In this document: piece after piece, positions 17,881 to 26,152 of the stretch | Layout: each line of letters opens with the position of its first letter | Numbering within the stretch: position 1 is the stretch's first letter | Assembly (NCBI GenBank): GCA_021205725.1 | Contig: JAJPWY010000001.1 | Span: forward strand, 1 to 61,897 | DNA: 61,897 nucleotides | From: Clostridiales bacterium | GTDB lineage: Bacteria; Bacillota; Clostridia; Oscillospirales; Oscillospiraceae | Direction: 5' to 3' | The notes under the pieces: generated by a model | Database searches by the model: none | Told to the model about the DNA's origin: nothing | What the model saw: only the letters and a program-made list of their open reading frames with translations | Made by a program: the position numbers and the translations under genes

Positions 17881-18919
17881 AAAACCATTCTCCGGGCAGC
17901 TGTGGGTCTGTCTGACCGGCTGCGTATTTGGAACCATTCTGGTGGGCGTGCTGCTCATGCTGCTGCACTGGTATCTTCTGTACCGCTTCCAGGTGGTGTC
18001 CATCGACCCCGCTGACCTCCATCTCCCCTTTCTGGTCATCATCCCCATCAGCATTTTCATCGGCACCTCCATCACCCTGCTGGTGGGACGGTTCATCATC
18101 CGTCCGGTCAGGAGCATCACCCACGCCTTTGACCGGCTCTCCCAGGGAGATTTTTCCGTGCGGGTGCCCACGGACAGCAGGATCAACGAGATACGGGAGA
18201 CATCGGAGCGGTTCAACGCCATGGTCTACGACCTGTCCCACATTGAGACCCTACGCAACGATTTTGTGGTCAACGTCTCCCACGAATTCAAGACCCCCAT
18301 TGCCACCATCGAGGGCTACGCCACCCTGTTACAGGATAAGAACCTCTCCCCGGAGCGGCGGGACTACTATCTGGACAAAATCATCGCCAGCTCCCGCAGG
18401 CTCAGCGACCTGTCCAGCAATGTGCTGGCTCTGTCCAAGCTGGAGAACCAGGAGACCGTTCTACACCGTGCGGAGTATCGCCTGGATGAGCAGCTTCGCC
18501 GGGCTGTGCTGCTGCTGGAGGGCAAGTGGTCGGCAAAGGGGCTGGAGTTTGACATTCAGCTACCCAGCTTCTGCTTTTACGGCAACGAGCCGCTGTTAGA
18601 TCAGGTGTGGCTCAACCTCCTGGACAATGCCATCAAGCACTCCCCGGAGGGTGGGGTCATCCGGGTGGGGCTGCAGTCCGACGGCGACTCGGTGACGGTG
18701 TCCGTGGCGGACGACGGCGACGGCATGAGCCAGGAGGTGCAGAAGCACATCTTTGAGAAATTCTATCAGGGCGACCGCTCCCACTCTGACGAGGGCAACG
18801 GCCTGGGGCTGGCCCTGGTCAAGCGCATCGTGGAGCTGTGTCACGGCTCCGTTGGCGTGGAGAGCGCGCCGGGAGAGGGCGCCTGCTTCCGGGTACGGCT
18901 GCCGGTGGAGGGGCAATGA
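17870..18919 (+). CDS. HAMP-domain sensor histidine kinase
   Basis: The 349-residue kinase has two membrane helices (about 11-38 and 54-73) separated by only about 15 outside residues, then HAMP (about 73-125), the H-box VNVSHEFKTPIATIEGY with His138, and an ATPase domain with LDNAIKHS (N), VADDGDGM (G1) and GNGLGLALVKRI (G2). With almost no external sensor region, it probably reads the membrane or a partner protein rather than a soluble ligand. It overlaps the upstream regulator gene. Candidate partner: the giant ABC transporter encoded divergently. Confidence 0.93.
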   Translation: MNHKKPFSGQLWVCLTGCVFGTILVGVLLMLLHWYLLYRFQVVSIDPADLHLPFLVIIPISIFIGTSITLLVGRFIIRPVRSITHAFDRLSQGDFSVRVPTDSRINEIRETSERFNAMVYDLSHIETLRNDFVVNVSHEFKTPIATIEGYATLLQDKNLSPERRDYYLDKIIASSRRLSDLSSNVLALSKLENQETVLHRAEYRLDEQLRRAVLLLEGKWSAKGLEFDIQLPSFCFYGNEPLLDQVWLNLLDNAIKHSPEGGVIRVGLQSDGDSVTVSVADDGDGMSQEVQKHIFEKFYQGDRSHSDEGNGLGLALVKRIVELCHGSVGVESAPGEGACFRVRLPVEGQ

Positions 18920-18935
18920 GCAGGTATCTCCCCTG

Positions 18936-18964
18936 TTGCAATTTCCTCCCGGCTGTGCTAAAAT
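18936..18964 (+). promoter_or_regulatory. Promoter of the Fur-family gene
   Basis: TTGCAA, a 17-base spacer and TAAAAT, with TGC before the -10, directly abut the palindromic operator at 18967-18990. Confidence 0.75.
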
Positions 18965-18966
18965 AG

Positions 18967-18990
18967 AATCATTCCTATTAAGGATTGATT
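18967..18990. promoter_or_regulatory. Palindromic operator, likely self-regulatory
   Basis: AATCATTCCT and AGGATTGATT form 10-base inverted arms (one mismatch) around ATTA, immediately downstream of the -10 box of the Fur-family gene. Position and symmetry fit an autorepression site; it does not match classic Fur, Zur or PerR boxes closely. Confidence 0.55.
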
Positions 18991-19025
18991 TCATCCCATC
19001 ATCCGGCCAACGAGGAGGAGTATCC

Positions 19026-19421
19026 ATGATTAAACGACGCCATTCCCGGCAACGGGATCTGATCTACGACTATGTCAGCGCCACCAGGCTCCACCCCACA
19101 GCGGAGACGATCTATCAGGATTTAAAAGAGGTCTCTCCCGGCCTGAGCCGGGGGACCGTCTACCGCAACCTGAATCAGATGGTGGAGGAGGGCAGGATCA
19201 GCCGCCTCCCCTTCCAGGTGGAGCGGTACGACGGCAACACCCGCCCTCACCCCCATCTGGTCTGCGAGAGCTGCGGCCAGGTCTCCGATCTGTGCCTGGA
19301 CTACGACGCCGGGCTGGATCAGCGCATCTCTCAGGAGCTGGGCTGCCAGATTCAGTGGCACGAGAGCTATTTCTACGGCAAATGTGCCGCCTGCGCCGCC
19401 GCAGCGGCAGCAGAGGGATGA
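19026..19421 (+). CDS. Fur-family metalloregulator (PerR/Fur-like)
   Basis: The 131-residue protein has the family winged helix (SATRLHPTAETIYQDL, GTVYRNLNQMVEEGRI) and a C-terminal metal domain with HPHLVCESCGQV and a terminal CAAC, the paired CxxC that binds structural zinc. The start MIKRRHSRQRDLI has GAGGAG upstream; the longer open frame belongs to the kinase shadow. Whether it senses iron, peroxide, zinc or manganese cannot be told: the sensory His/Asp pattern was not resolved. A palindromic operator overlaps its own promoter. Confidence 0.88.
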   Translation: MIKRRHSRQRDLIYDYVSATRLHPTAETIYQDLKEVSPGLSRGTVYRNLNQMVEEGRISRLPFQVERYDGNTRPHPHLVCESCGQVSDLCLDYDAGLDQRISQELGCQIQWHESYFYGKCAACAAAAAAEG

Positions 19422-19489
19422 CCTTCGGCACATTCATTGCGACAAGCGATAGCCGCCGCAATGGAGGTTTCTGTTTTACAATATAGTGC

Positions 19490-22372
19490 TTACAGCAGGC
19501 TCTCCCGCCGTTCCAGCACGTCGGCGCAGGCGTCCAGGGCGGCGCTGCCGCCGATGACGCAGATGCCGCCCCTCTCCGCCGCCGCAGTCAGGGAAGCGCC
19601 CAGCGCCTCCAGCTGGTCGGGGGTGGTGTGCAGAACCTCGGTGTACCGTTGCTGCCGCTGTTCCCAGGTGCTGCCGGAGAGGCGGTTGACCGCCTCCTGG
19701 AGGCCCTCCGTCCGGGGAGACAGGGGCGGCTGGTCGCTGCCCACGGTGCTGACGATATATTTCGTCAGATCGTCCCCCGACCGGGCGGTCTGGGCCAGGG
19801 CCTGTCCCGCCCCGTCAAAGCGGTTCAGAGACTGCCGGGGGCTGGGATCCCGATAGGACCAGAAGCGGACGCTCCCGCCGGACTCCGCCCGGAGGCCCAC
19901 GCCGTAGGCCCCGCCCTGGACCCGGACGGTGTTCCACAGATAGTCATAGGTCAGCAGATTGGCCCCCACCAGGGCGGTACCGGTACACCGCTCCGCCCCC
20001 GGGAGCGCCCCGGCCCTGGCAGCGAAGCCCACCTGAGCGGGGATCTGGAAGCCCTCCCTTGCCAGGGGCCGCCGGGGAAGGATCCCAGGCTCGCCCACCG
20101 GCAGGTCGGGCAATCCCGCCGCCAGCGTTTTGACCCAGTCTGCGTCCAGCTCTCCCGTCACGCTGACGGTGAGCCGCTGCCGGGAGAACACCCGGCCAAA
20201 CAGCCCGGCCAGAGCATCGCCAAGACCGTCCTGGGCCTGCTCCGTCTGCTGGAGGAAGCGGAGGTAATCGATGCCGCTCACCGTCTCCATGGCGGTCTTT
20301 TGGGCGGAGAGATACGCCCCCGCCCGCTGAGCGGCGAAGGAATGGCCGGAAGCCTGAATGCCCTGCTCCATCTGGAGCCGGAGCTGGGTCACCAGGATGC
20401 CCAGCTTGGCGGCATCGTCAAACCGGGTGCCGGTGAGGATTTCCAGAATGAGTTTGGCGGCCTCCGCCCGGCGGCTGGCCAGGAGGGAGGCGCTGACCAC
20501 CAGCCAGGGAGTGCAGCGCTCCCGCTCACCCTCCGGGGCCAGAGGAATCACCGTGGCGCTGAACCGGCCCAGGCAGTCGTCCATGGCGCTGCGCAGGTCG
20601 ATGGCGGAATGATCCGCCGTGTCCAGCTTGCCCAGCAGGGAGGTCAGCAGGGACACCCGGCTCAGCTCCTCCAGTGACAGATCCTCCAGAGAGAAATACA
20701 GATCTAGATAGAGGATGCCCCCCGTCTCCAGGGGCTGGTGCAATACTGTGACTCCATCAACGAAGTGCTCCTCCTGGGGTGTCCGGTGGAGTTGGGGCGA
20801 GATGTCTGAGAGAGACAGGGTGGGGATGGCGCTCAGGGCCTTGGGGCTGTCCGGTGTGCTCTGGCGCTCCCGGAGCCGGTGGAACCGGTCGATGACCGCC
20901 TGGGTCTCCTCCGGAGTCCAGCCCGCCTTCACCGCCGTCAGCCGCTCCCGCTCTTTGCGGGCCTTCTCCTCTCCCAGAGTACTGCTGGGCAGCAGGCAGA
21001 CCGTGGCCTGATGAGGGCACTCCAGAAGATTTGTGCGGATAAAGTCCTCAAACCAGCCCTGCTCCAGCTTTTCCCGGAGGCAGGCGAACAGCTCGCCGCA
21101 CTGGAGATTCTGGGCGGGGTCGCCGCCGTAGAGCCAGCTCTCGGCGCAGTCCAGGGCCAGGGCCAACCCCCTGGGGAAGCCGCCCATGTCCCGCTCCCGG
21201 GCCTTGAACTCCATCCGGTTCAGAACGGAGGCCACCCGGCTCCGGTTCAGGCCGCCGTCGGCCTGCTCCCGGAGGACCCGCTCCACCGTCTGCCAGACCT
21301 GGGCCTGTTTGTTCTCGTCCGTGTGCCGCACCACCAGCAGGACATACCGCTGCTGGATGCCGTCCCAGGACTGGAACTCCACGTCCTCTGCCAGGCCCTG
21401 CTCCAGCAGGGCCTTTTTCAGCGGCGCCTCATTGGAGCCGCACAGGGCGTCGGTGAGGGCTTCGCAGGCGGCGATCTTCTCCCGCTCGTCAAACCGTGCG
21501 AACACCCAGCCCCGGGCCAAAATCGCCTTGTTGGTTCCGTCGTCCTCCGGGCCGATTTGATACCGGGCCGTCTGGCTCGCCGGGGCGACAGGAGCCTGCA
21601 TGGGGATGTCCGAATCCACCTCCAGCCGGTCATAGGGGGAGAGGAAGCTGTCCAGCTTGGCCAGGACAGCGTCTAAGTCCACGCTGCCGTCCAGGAAGAT
21701 GCGGGAATTGGAGGGGTGGTAGAACCGCCGATGGCTGGCCTGATAGTTTTCATAGGTCAGGGTGGGGATGGCGTCCGGGTAACCTCCGGACTCATAGCCG
21801 TAGCAGTTATCCGGGAACAGAAGGGCATTCATCTCCCGCATGAGCACCGTGTCCGGGTCGGCGTAGGCTCCCTTCATCTCGTTGTAGACCACGCCGTTCA
21901 CCGTCAGCTCCCCCTGAGGGTCGTCCAGCTCATAGTGCCACCCCTCCTGGCGGAAGGCGTGGTCGTCGGTGACGCTCAGGGGGTGGAGCACGGCGTCCAG
22001 ATAGACGTCCATCAGGTTGAGAAAGTCCTGGTTGTTCCGGGAGCAGACGGGGTAACAGGTCTTGTCCGGGAAGGTGAAGGCGTTCAGGAAGGTCTGGAGG
22101 GAGCTTTTCAGCAGCTCCACAAAGGGCTCCTTCACCGGGTATTTGTCCGAGCCGCAGAGGACGGAGTGCTCCAGGATGTGGAAGACGCCGGTGTCGTCCT
22201 GGGGGATGGTCTTGAAGGTGATGGCAAAGGTCTTGTTCTCGTCCTCCCTGTCCAGCCAGACCAGATCTGCTCCATTTTTCTCATAGGTCATCCGGTACAG
22301 GGTGGCCTTCAGCTCCGGCAGGGGCTGGGCGTATTCCACGACAAAGCCGTGGAGACGGTCATTCTGCTTCAT
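19490..22372 (-). CDS. M16C metalloprotease (presequence-protease-like)
   Basis: With this start the protein has 960 residues, the size of the M16C group (presequence protease/falcilysin). The inverted zinc motif HxxEH appears as VFHILEHSVLCGS near residue 65, with the following ligand expected in NEMKGAYADPDTV. These enzymes form a closed chamber that degrades peptides of about 10-70 residues. The start MKQNDRLHGFVVEY has AAAGGA upstream; nine further codons upstream lack a site. No signal peptide is visible, so it is probably cytoplasmic. A promoter lies 40-68 bases upstream. Confidence 0.92.
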   Translation of the reverse strand: MKQNDRLHGFVVEYAQPLPELKATLYRMTYEKNGADLVWLDREDENKTFAITFKTIPQDDTGVFHILEHSVLCGSDKYPVKEPFVELLKSSLQTFLNAFTFPDKTCYPVCSRNNQDFLNLMDVYLDAVLHPLSVTDDHAFRQEGWHYELDDPQGELTVNGVVYNEMKGAYADPDTVLMREMNALLFPDNCYGYESGGYPDAIPTLTYENYQASHRRFYHPSNSRIFLDGSVDLDAVLAKLDSFLSPYDRLEVDSDIPMQAPVAPASQTARYQIGPEDDGTNKAILARGWVFARFDEREKIAACEALTDALCGSNEAPLKKALLEQGLAEDVEFQSWDGIQQRYVLLVVRHTDENKQAQVWQTVERVLREQADGGLNRSRVASVLNRMEFKARERDMGGFPRGLALALDCAESWLYGGDPAQNLQCGELFACLREKLEQGWFEDFIRTNLLECPHQATVCLLPSSTLGEEKARKERERLTAVKAGWTPEETQAVIDRFHRLRERQSTPDSPKALSAIPTLSLSDISPQLHRTPQEEHFVDGVTVLHQPLETGGILYLDLYFSLEDLSLEELSRVSLLTSLLGKLDTADHSAIDLRSAMDDCLGRFSATVIPLAPEGERERCTPWLVVSASLLASRRAEAAKLILEILTGTRFDDAAKLGILVTQLRLQMEQGIQASGHSFAAQRAGAYLSAQKTAMETVSGIDYLRFLQQTEQAQDGLGDALAGLFGRVFSRQRLTVSVTGELDADWVKTLAAGLPDLPVGEPGILPRRPLAREGFQIPAQVGFAARAGALPGAERCTGTALVGANLLTYDYLWNTVRVQGGAYGVGLRAESGGSVRFWSYRDPSPRQSLNRFDGAGQALAQTARSGDDLTKYIVSTVGSDQPPLSPRTEGLQEAVNRLSGSTWEQRQQRYTEVLHTTPDQLEALGASLTAAAERGGICVIGGSAALDACADVLERRESLL

Positions 22373-22411
22373 ACTGTCATTCCTTTCTGTTGGGAGCATT
22401 TGTTCTCTGTT

Positions 22412-22440
22412 ATTGTACCGCTATTTTGTAAAAGATGCAA
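22412..22440 (-). promoter_or_regulatory. Promoter of the M16C protease gene
   Basis: TTGCAT, a 17-base spacer and TACAAT on the minus strand. Confidence 0.7.
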
Positions 22441-22498
22441 GGAAGCCGGTCAGTCTTTCCGGTTCGTTTGTCCCTTTCTGAAAAATTCTGAAAAAGAG

Positions 22499-22527
22499 TT
22501 CACCGGACAAAATTGCTGTGCTATAAT
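22499..22527 (+). promoter_or_regulatory. Promoter of the LCP-family gene
   Basis: TTCACC, a 17-base spacer and TATAAT, with TGC before the -10. Confidence 0.7.
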
Positions 22528-22594
22528 GAGGGACGTAACTCGACAAAAACAGACCGGCCCCGGGGTCTCCCGGGGCGGAGAGGATGTGTCACAT

Positions 22595-24142
22595 ATGAAA
22601 ACGGTAAAACGGATCTCCACCATCCTGCTGCTGGTGCAGCTGGTCTGCGAGGCCCTGGCGGGCTTTCTCATCTGGCGGCTGGACATGCTGCCGGAGCGGT
22701 ATTTCATCCTGGTGGTCATCGTACTGCTGCTGCTCCTGCTGCTCACCGGGCTGCTGGCCCTCAAGCCGGCGGAAAACCGCCCACCCGAGGGCAGGCATGC
22801 CGAGGAGACGGTGAACCTCGCCCTGCCCCGGCGGATTTTGGCCTGGCTACTGTCCCTGCTCATCTCCGCAGGCTCCGTCTATCTCTCCCTGGCCGTCGCC
22901 CAGGTATCCGGCACCATCAGCACCGTCACCGGCACCACCATCTATACCTACACCATCGGCGTCTACGTCATGGACGACGACCCGGCGGAAACTCTGTCCG
23001 ATGCCAGCGGCTACACCTTCGCCTACTCCACCGCCTATGACGGAGAGAACATTCTCCAGGCGTTGGAGTCCATCCAGACCGAGCTGGGCCAGGAGATCGC
23101 CACGGCGGAATATGACTCTGTGGTGGGCGCAGTGGAGACTCTCTATTCCGGTGAGAACGGCGCTCTGGTGCTCAGCCAGGCCTACGCCGACATTCTGGAG
23201 GACGATGAGACCTATGAGGACTTTGACACAGACACCCGGCTGCTCTATGAGGTGACCATCACCCAGGAGGTGGAGGACACAGGCGACGAGAACTACAGCG
23301 CTATCGAGGCCACCGAGAGCGTGGACTCGGTCACAGAGGATCCCTTTATCCTCTACATCAGCGGCTCGGACACCCGGAACACCACCCTGACCACCAGCCG
23401 CAGCGACGTGAACATCCTGGCGGTGGTCAACCCCACCACCAAGCAGGTGCTGCTGGTCAACACCCCCCGGGACTACTATGTGGCCAACCCCGCCGGGAAC
23501 GGCGCTCTGGACAAGCTGACCCACTGCGGCATCTACGGCATCGACTGCTCGGTGGAGGCCCTGGCCGACCTCTACGGCGTGACGGTAAACTATTACGGTC
23601 AGATCAACTTCACCGGCTTTGAAACCCTCATCGACGCCATCGGCGGTATCACCGTCTACTCCGACACCTCCTTCACCACCTCCGGCTCCGGGGTGAGCAT
23701 CGACATCGTGGAGGGCTACAACACTCTGGACGGGGTGGGTGCTCTGGCCTTCGCCCGGGAGCGCCACGCCCTGGCAGGCGGCGACAACGACCGGGGCAAA
23801 AACCAGATGAAGGTCATCTCCGCCGTCATCGACAAGGTGACCGGCAGCGCCAGCACCGTCATCGTCAACTACTCCTCCATTCTGGACAGCCTGGAGGGAA
23901 TGTTCATCACCGACCTGGCAGGCGACGACATCTCCGCCCTGGTGAAAATGCAGCTGGACGATATGGCGGAGTGGGACGTGGTCTCCTACGCCGTCACCGG
24001 CACCGGCGGCCGGGGAGAGACCTACTCCATGCCCGGGCGCAGCCTCTACGTCACCTACCCGGACGAGGACTCGGTGGCCTACGCCAGCGAGCTCATCAAT
24101 CAGGTGCTCAGCGGTGAAATCGTCACCGTGGACGAGGAGTGA
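22595..24142 (+). CDS. LytR-CpsA-Psr (LCP) family cell-wall protein
   Basis: The 515-residue protein has two N-terminal helices (about 6-24 and 32-52) and another near 82-103, then an extracellular LCP domain: DPFILYISGSDTRNTTLTTSRSDVNILAVVNP, VLLVNTPRDYYV, AIGGITVYSD and GALAFARERHALAGGDNDRGKNQ. LCP enzymes move undecaprenyl-linked polymers onto peptidoglycan; the Asp and Arg residues for pyrophosphate binding are present. The ATG has GGAGAGG upstream. A promoter and a terminator flank it, so it is monocistronic. Confidence 0.9.
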   Translation: MKTVKRISTILLLVQLVCEALAGFLIWRLDMLPERYFILVVIVLLLLLLLTGLLALKPAENRPPEGRHAEETVNLALPRRILAWLLSLLISAGSVYLSLAVAQVSGTISTVTGTTIYTYTIGVYVMDDDPAETLSDASGYTFAYSTAYDGENILQALESIQTELGQEIATAEYDSVVGAVETLYSGENGALVLSQAYADILEDDETYEDFDTDTRLLYEVTITQEVEDTGDENYSAIEATESVDSVTEDPFILYISGSDTRNTTLTTSRSDVNILAVVNPTTKQVLLVNTPRDYYVANPAGNGALDKLTHCGIYGIDCSVEALADLYGVTVNYYGQINFTGFETLIDAIGGITVYSDTSFTTSGSGVSIDIVEGYNTLDGVGALAFARERHALAGGDNDRGKNQMKVISAVIDKVTGSASTVIVNYSSILDSLEGMFITDLAGDDISALVKMQLDDMAEWDVVSYAVTGTGGRGETYSMPGRSLYVTYPDEDSVAYASELINQVLSGEIVTVDEE

Positions 24143-24187
24143 GCCGTAAGAACCTCCGCCCACGACGACACAACCATTTTTCGCAAA

Positions 24188-24230
24188 ACGGGAGCGTTGC
24201 AGATTCTGCGACGCTCCCGTCTGTTTCTTT
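24188..24230 (+). terminator. Terminator after the LCP gene
   Basis: ACGGGAGCGT and its perfect complement enclose a 13-base loop, followed by CTGTTTCTTTCC. It lies between convergent genes. Confidence 0.8.
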
Positions 24231-24235
24231 CCCCT

Positions 24236-26152
24236 TTAGAGGCGCTCCTGCCGGTCGCCCTTTGTCTTGTTGTTTACATAATACTGTGCCTGAGCGTTCC
24301 ACAGCCGGTAATAATGGCCGTCCTCCTCCGCCAGCAGCTCCTCATGGGTGCCGGTCTGCACCACCGCCCCGTCCTGGAACACGGCGATCTGGTCGCAGAA
24401 CTTGCAGGAGGACAGGCGGTGACTGATGTAGACGGCAGTCTTGTCCCCGGCGATGTCGTTGAATTTGCTGTAAATTTCCGCCTCGGCCATGGGATCCAGG
24501 GCCGCCGTGGGCTCGTCCAGGACGATGAATGGGGCGTCCTTGTACAGCGCCCGGGCGATGGCGATCTTTTGGGCCTCGCCGCCGGAGACCTCCACCCCAT
24601 CTTTGTCCAGATCTTTAAAGAGATAAGTGTCCAACCCCTGGGGCATGGTCTCCAGCCGTCGGTCAAACCCGGCGTCCTTCAGGGCACGGCGTGCCCGCTC
24701 CCGGTCGTAGCTGGCGGCCCCGGCCACGTTCTGGCCCAGGGGCAGGGCAAACAGCTGAAAGTCCTGGAACACCACGGAGAACAGGGCGATGTAATCCTCA
24801 TAGCGGTACTTGCGGATGTCGATGCCGTTGAGCAAAATCTCTCCCTCGGTGGGGTCGTACAGGCGGCAGAGCAGCTTGATGAAGGTGGTCTTGCCGCTGC
24901 CATTCTGCCCCACCACCGCCAGGCGGCGGCCCACCCGGAAGGTCATGCTCACATGGCGCAGGGCGTACCGCTCCGTGCCGGGATACCGGAAGGACACGTC
25001 CCGGAACTCCACCTGATACTGCCGGTCGGCCCGCTTCTCCGTGGTCAGGCTGCCCCGGTACATCTCGTGGGGCAGGTCGAGGAACCGGAACTCTGTCCCC
25101 AAAAAGGCGTCCTCGGCGTTGACCCGCAGCTCTCCCAGTCCCTCCAGCAGCTCGGAGAGGCCGAGAAACAGGTTGGTGATGGCTCCCACATACTGGACGA
25201 TGGAGCCCACGCCGAAGGCCCCCGCCCAGGATTTCAGACACACAAAGCCGTATACCAGCCCGGTGAGCACGGCGGATACGCTCTGAGAGGCGGCGAAGCA
25301 GGCTCCCATGGGCCCTCTGGCCCACCGTGCGATGAGGGAGTGGGGGCCAAACTCGCCGGTCTGCTCCAGGAGGGGGTCGGAGACCTGCTCCCGCTGGCGG
25401 TACATCCGGGCGTCCTCCGCCCGCCCCCGCTGGGTGGAGACAGTGTAGCCGTAAAAGCTGAACGCCCGGTTTGCATACAGGATGCTCTGGGCGTATTTGA
25501 CCCAGTAGGCGTCCCCCCGGTTGTACAGGGCGGGGGCGGTGACCGCTCCCAGCAGCAGCACCGCCAGCACCCCCAGAACGCACAGGGGATGGTTTAGCCA
25601 GGTCATGCCGCTCTCCTCCGGCACACTGGAGAGAAACAGGGTGACGGACAGCCCCACGCCGCCCAAGATGCGCACCAGAGCGGTCATCAGCTTTTCCAGG
25701 GACACCAGGGGCTCCAGCAGTCCCTTGCCCGACCAGTTGACGTTTTGCAGAATTTGGGAGTACAGGTCGGCGGTCTCCTGCCGATCCATGGTGACAAAGT
25801 CCATGTCCAGCATCTTGTCCTGGTGGAGACGTTTGTAGGCCAGCCGGGACATCTGATTCTCGTAATCCCGCCACCGTTTGGCGGCCCCCATAGCCAGGGT
25901 GAGCAGCGCCCCGGACAGCAGGGCGCCCAGCGCCAGCAGGCCCAAGGTCTCCGGGTTCCGCCCGCCGGACAGCTCCCCGATGAGCCGGGCGGAGAACCAC
26001 ACCGCCACATAGGGGGCCAGGGCGGTCAGGGCGTCATACAGCCCCGTCGCCCAGAACCAGTTGGGGCAGATGCGCCACCAGATGCCCATGACCCGCCGGG
26101 TGCGCCGGAACGCCTCACTCCAGGGCAGGCTCGTCTTTTTCTCCTGCGCCAT
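24236..26152 (-). CDS. ABC exporter half-transporter B (ATPase + membrane domain)
   Basis: The 638-residue protein joins an ABC-exporter membrane domain (six helices, about 30-340) to an ATPase with Walker A GQNGSGKTT, a variant signature VSGGEAQKIAIARAL, and Walker B FIVLDEPTAALDP. It overlaps the upstream half-transporter gene by 38 bases and has its site (GAAGGAGGG) inside it, so the two probably form a heterodimer. The operon follows a LytTR/GHKL two-component pair, a setting seen for peptide export or antimicrobial resistance; the cargo is unknown. Confidence 0.88.
   Translation of the reverse strand: MAQEKKTSLPWSEAFRRTRRVMGIWWRICPNWFWATGLYDALTALAPYVAVWFSARLIGELSGGRNPETLGLLALGALLSGALLTLAMGAAKRWRDYENQMSRLAYKRLHQDKMLDMDFVTMDRQETADLYSQILQNVNWSGKGLLEPLVSLEKLMTALVRILGGVGLSVTLFLSSVPEESGMTWLNHPLCVLGVLAVLLLGAVTAPALYNRGDAYWVKYAQSILYANRAFSFYGYTVSTQRGRAEDARMYRQREQVSDPLLEQTGEFGPHSLIARWARGPMGACFAASQSVSAVLTGLVYGFVCLKSWAGAFGVGSIVQYVGAITNLFLGLSELLEGLGELRVNAEDAFLGTEFRFLDLPHEMYRGSLTTEKRADRQYQVEFRDVSFRYPGTERYALRHVSMTFRVGRRLAVVGQNGSGKTTFIKLLCRLYDPTEGEILLNGIDIRKYRYEDYIALFSVVFQDFQLFALPLGQNVAGAASYDRERARRALKDAGFDRRLETMPQGLDTYLFKDLDKDGVEVSGGEAQKIAIARALYKDAPFIVLDEPTAALDPMAEAEIYSKFNDIAGDKTAVYISHRLSSCKFCDQIAVFQDGAVVQTGTHEELLAEEDGHYYRLWNAQAQYYVNNKTKGDRQERL

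Noticed and set aside
21716-22594. Extension of the LCP gene by 293 codons upstream
   Set aside because: It covers the M16 gene antisense and the LCP promoter; the first hydrophobic helix begins right after the chosen ATG.
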